Assembly: GCA_002422225.1 (NCBI GenBank) | Contig: DITX01000149.1 | Span: 6,812 to 13,471, forward strand | Direction: 5' to 3' | DNA from: Gammaproteobacteria bacterium UBA6173 | GTDB lineage: Bacteria; Pseudomonadota; Gammaproteobacteria; Pseudomonadales; Pseudohongiellaceae | Length of the DNA: 6,660 nucleotides | Shown: in pieces, positions 4,917-6,660 of the stretch | How positions within the stretch are numbered: position 1 is the first letter of the stretch | How the letters are laid out: each line of letters starts with the position of its first letter | Position numbers and translations under genes: made by a program | The notes under the pieces: model-generated | What the model saw: only the letters and a program-made list of their open reading frames with translations | Told to the model about the DNA's origin: nothing | Databases searched by the model: none

Positions 4917-6660
4917 TCAGAAGCTGTAATTCACACCAGCATAAATTGATCGCCCCATGCCTGGCACACCGATGCCAAACGGGATGCCATTAATGGACAT
5001 GGTCATCCCCTGGGCAACATAAGTACCGCCGGCGGGCAGGAAGTAAAACTCATCCAGTAGATTCTCTACACCCAGATCCAGCCGAACGGACTCCCAGCTG
5101 TGACTCAAGCGCAGGTTCAAAAGAGAGTAGCTGTCCGTTGGCAGTTCATTGCGCACAGACGATAGATCGTCTTTTTTGCCCGCAAACACCCACTCCAGAC
5201 TGTTGTCCCAACCTCCAAGTTCCTGTGACAACGTCATACGACCTTGCATGGGCACGATGTTATATAAACCAGCGCCAGTATCCGTGTTCTCGGCATCAAT
5301 AAAACTCAGGTTACCCGCCAATTTCCAATCACCGCTGGCATTATTGGCCAGTTGCGACGCCAGTGTCAGGTCCACACCTTTGAGCTCAGCTTGCTGATTC
5401 TGGTACTTGAGCACGTTGTATTGACCTGGACGCCATGTTGCGTTGATCGCCACCGCGTCAATATAGTCATCCACCCGCGTGATATAAGGGTTCACGCTGA
5501 ATTCATGGCGTGTATCCGCACTGCGCCAGTTCAGGCTAGCTGACAGGGTATGCGCTTTCTCCGGATTCAACGCCAGATTGCCAACATAACCATTGCCATC
5601 ACCCACCAGATTGTTCATAGAGGCGGCCATTGTCCAGGAGGACCATGGGTAGGTTTCGTACAGGTTGGCAGAGCGCACTTTTTGCGCCACACCCAGCTCC
5701 AGATCGATCTGGCTACTCAATTCATAACGGGTCAGCAAGGTCAGATCAACATTGGTATCGGTATTTTTGCGATTGGCCTGGTTAAAGGCGTTCGCTTCCA
5801 TGGCCTGCATACCCATCGCATTCATAGCAGTTGAGTAGCCATGCACGTCGTCGGCGTCACGTACCACGCGCTCTATTCGTGCGCCGTACATCACCAGCCA
5901 GTCGTCTGCGAGATTCAGTTCGTGTTCGGCAAACACAGCCGTTCTGTCTCGTTGCCCATTGTTGATGTTTTCAAAGGTGCCAGGACCCATCGCGCCGCCG
6001 GAGGCAGTCCAATAGTCTTCCAGCCGGAACTGCTGCAATTCCGCACCAACACGCACCATGCCTCTGGCCGGCAAATCTATTTCTGCGGTCAGACTGAGCC
6101 CCGAATTCTTGGAGTCAGAAAACATCGGCATACCGGATGCACAGGTACCCGCTGGATCTCCGTGGAAAGCCATGGGCGAACAGGCTGCACCACCGACTGC
6201 TTTAGATCCGTACCAGAACTGGCGGTCTGGACCAAAGTCCATACCATGCTCAACTTGCTCGTGATACAAACGGCTCTGGATCTGTCCCCAGCCAGTCTCG
6301 CGCTGCCAGTTCAGGTTCACACGCGTCTGCTTGTTGTCGAGCAAATCCATGCGTTGGTTCGGGTACAACTGACTGGGCATATTCTGATAACCCACTTGCA
6401 CGTCAAACACGTCAGCGCCTGTTTTGTAGGCAAGACGAACATTGTGGTTCTGCGTTTCATAAGCGGTTGAGCCGACTTCATCCAGCGGCAGTGTGTGCCC
6501 CGGACGCCCCGTCATGGCAATAGTTTTAAAATTCTTGGCGGCGGTGTAGTTGTCGCCCTGGCTGTAACTGCCACTGTAACTGGTGAACAGGTTTTCACTG
6601 GTTCTGCTGAGCCGGACATTCATGCCGGTTGCACTGTTGTTGCTGCGACTGAAGCCGCCG
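4917..6660 (-). CDS. TonB-dependent receptor, C-terminal part, possibly copper-type (cut by right window edge)
   Basis: About 580 residues of an outer-membrane receptor, entering at 6660 (GGFSRSNNSATGMNV) and ending at TGA 4919-4917. The signal peptide, TonB box and most or all of the plug lie outside the window. What is seen is a 22-strand-type barrel: alternating hydrophobic strands, long polar loops, RYELSSQIDLELGVAQKVRSANLYE, the late motif LGVENLLDEFY, and a terminal aromatic signature (AGVNYSF) used for outer-membrane insertion. The VPGMGRS close and LLDEFYFLPAGG resemble OprC/NosA copper receptors (TIGR01778). Loops are rich in Met: AMNAMGMQAMEANAF (~5780-5835), MAASM (~5615-5632) and GMTMSING (~4985-5010). 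One loop has two cysteines (ACSPM and GTCASG, ~6130-6190). Copper specificity is inference; another metal or ligand is possible. The apparent ATG at 6623 is internal, since the frame is open through the edge. It is convergent with the VIT/DUF302 run. Confidence 0.92.
   Translation of the reverse strand, partial: GGFSRSNNSATGMNVRLSRTSENLFTSYSGSYSQGDNYTAAKNFKTIAMTGRPGHTLPLDEVGSTAYETQNHNVRLAYKTGADVFDVQVGYQNMPSQLYPNQRMDLLDNKQTRVNLNWQRETGWGQIQSRLYHEQVEHGMDFGPDRQFWYGSKAVGGAACSPMAFHGDPAGTCASGMPMFSDSKNSGLSLTAEIDLPARGMVRVGAELQQFRLEDYWTASGGAMGPGTFENINNGQRDRTAVFAEHELNLADDWLVMYGARIERVVRDADDVHGYSTAMNAMGMQAMEANAFNQANRKNTDTNVDLTLLTRYELSSQIDLELGVAQKVRSANLYETYPWSSWTMAASMNNLVGDGNGYVGNLALNPEKAHTLSASLNWRSADTRHEFSVNPYITRVDDYIDAVAINATWRPGQYNVLKYQNQQAELKGVDLTLASQLANNASGDWKLAGNLSFIDAENTDTGAGLYNIVPMQGRMTLSQELGGWDNSLEWVFAGKKDDLSSVRNELPTDSYSLLNLRLSHSWESVRLDLGVENLLDEFYFLPAGGTYVAQGMTMSINGIPFGIGVPGMGRSIYAGVNYSF

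Noticed and set aside
5841..6470. 209-residue plus-strand frame inside the right-hand receptor
   Set aside because: It is antisense to a clearly coding receptor frame and has no domain or ribosome site.

Overview
The window looks like chromosomal DNA of a Gram-negative bacterium, most likely a gammaproteobacterium. It carries parts of two large TonB-dependent outer-membrane receptors, Shine-Dalgarno-led genes and a Rho-independent terminator. Genus cannot be fixed from sequence reading alone.

Layout: (1) Bases 1-1250, minus strand: N-terminal half of a TonB-dependent receptor (signal peptide, carboxypeptidase-regulatory-like domain, TonB box, plug), running off the left edge. (2) Bases 1251-1664: divergent intergenic region with a strong TTTGTGAC-N6-GTCACAAA palindrome on the receptor side and a very AT-rich leader on the other. 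(3) Bases 1665-3020, plus strand: an intact, solitary DUF222/13E12-type HNH endonuclease-like gene. (4) Bases 3021-3278: non-coding, with a cluster of perfect palindromes. (5) Bases 3279-3900, plus strand: a broken secreted alpha/beta hydrolase. Its signal peptide and catalytic half survive in different reading frames, and an ATA sits where the start codon would be expected. (6) Bases 3904-4593: an intact VIT1/CCC1-family Fe2+/Mn2+ transporter. (7) Bases 4638-4863: a broken DUF302 gene whose middle has been lost, apparently by recombination between 8-base direct repeats. (8) Bases 4868-4913: a strong terminator. (9) Bases 4917-6660, minus strand: C-terminal ~580 residues of a second TonB-dependent receptor, resembling the copper (OprC/NosA) type, running off the right edge.

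How the parts relate: the hydrolase remnant, VIT transporter and DUF302 remnant form one plus-strand run ending at the terminator, convergent with the second receptor. Two of the three genes are wrecked by internal deletions while the transporter between them is intact, and the transporter's Shine-Dalgarno lies inside the dead hydrolase's 3' end. The transporter and the second receptor both suggest metal handling, but that link is inference. The HNH gene has no evident functional tie to its neighbours and may be a mobile or selfish gene.

I found no convincing new multi-gene system. The most informative signals are the two gene-decay events, the operator-like palindrome, and the palindrome cluster behind the HNH gene.
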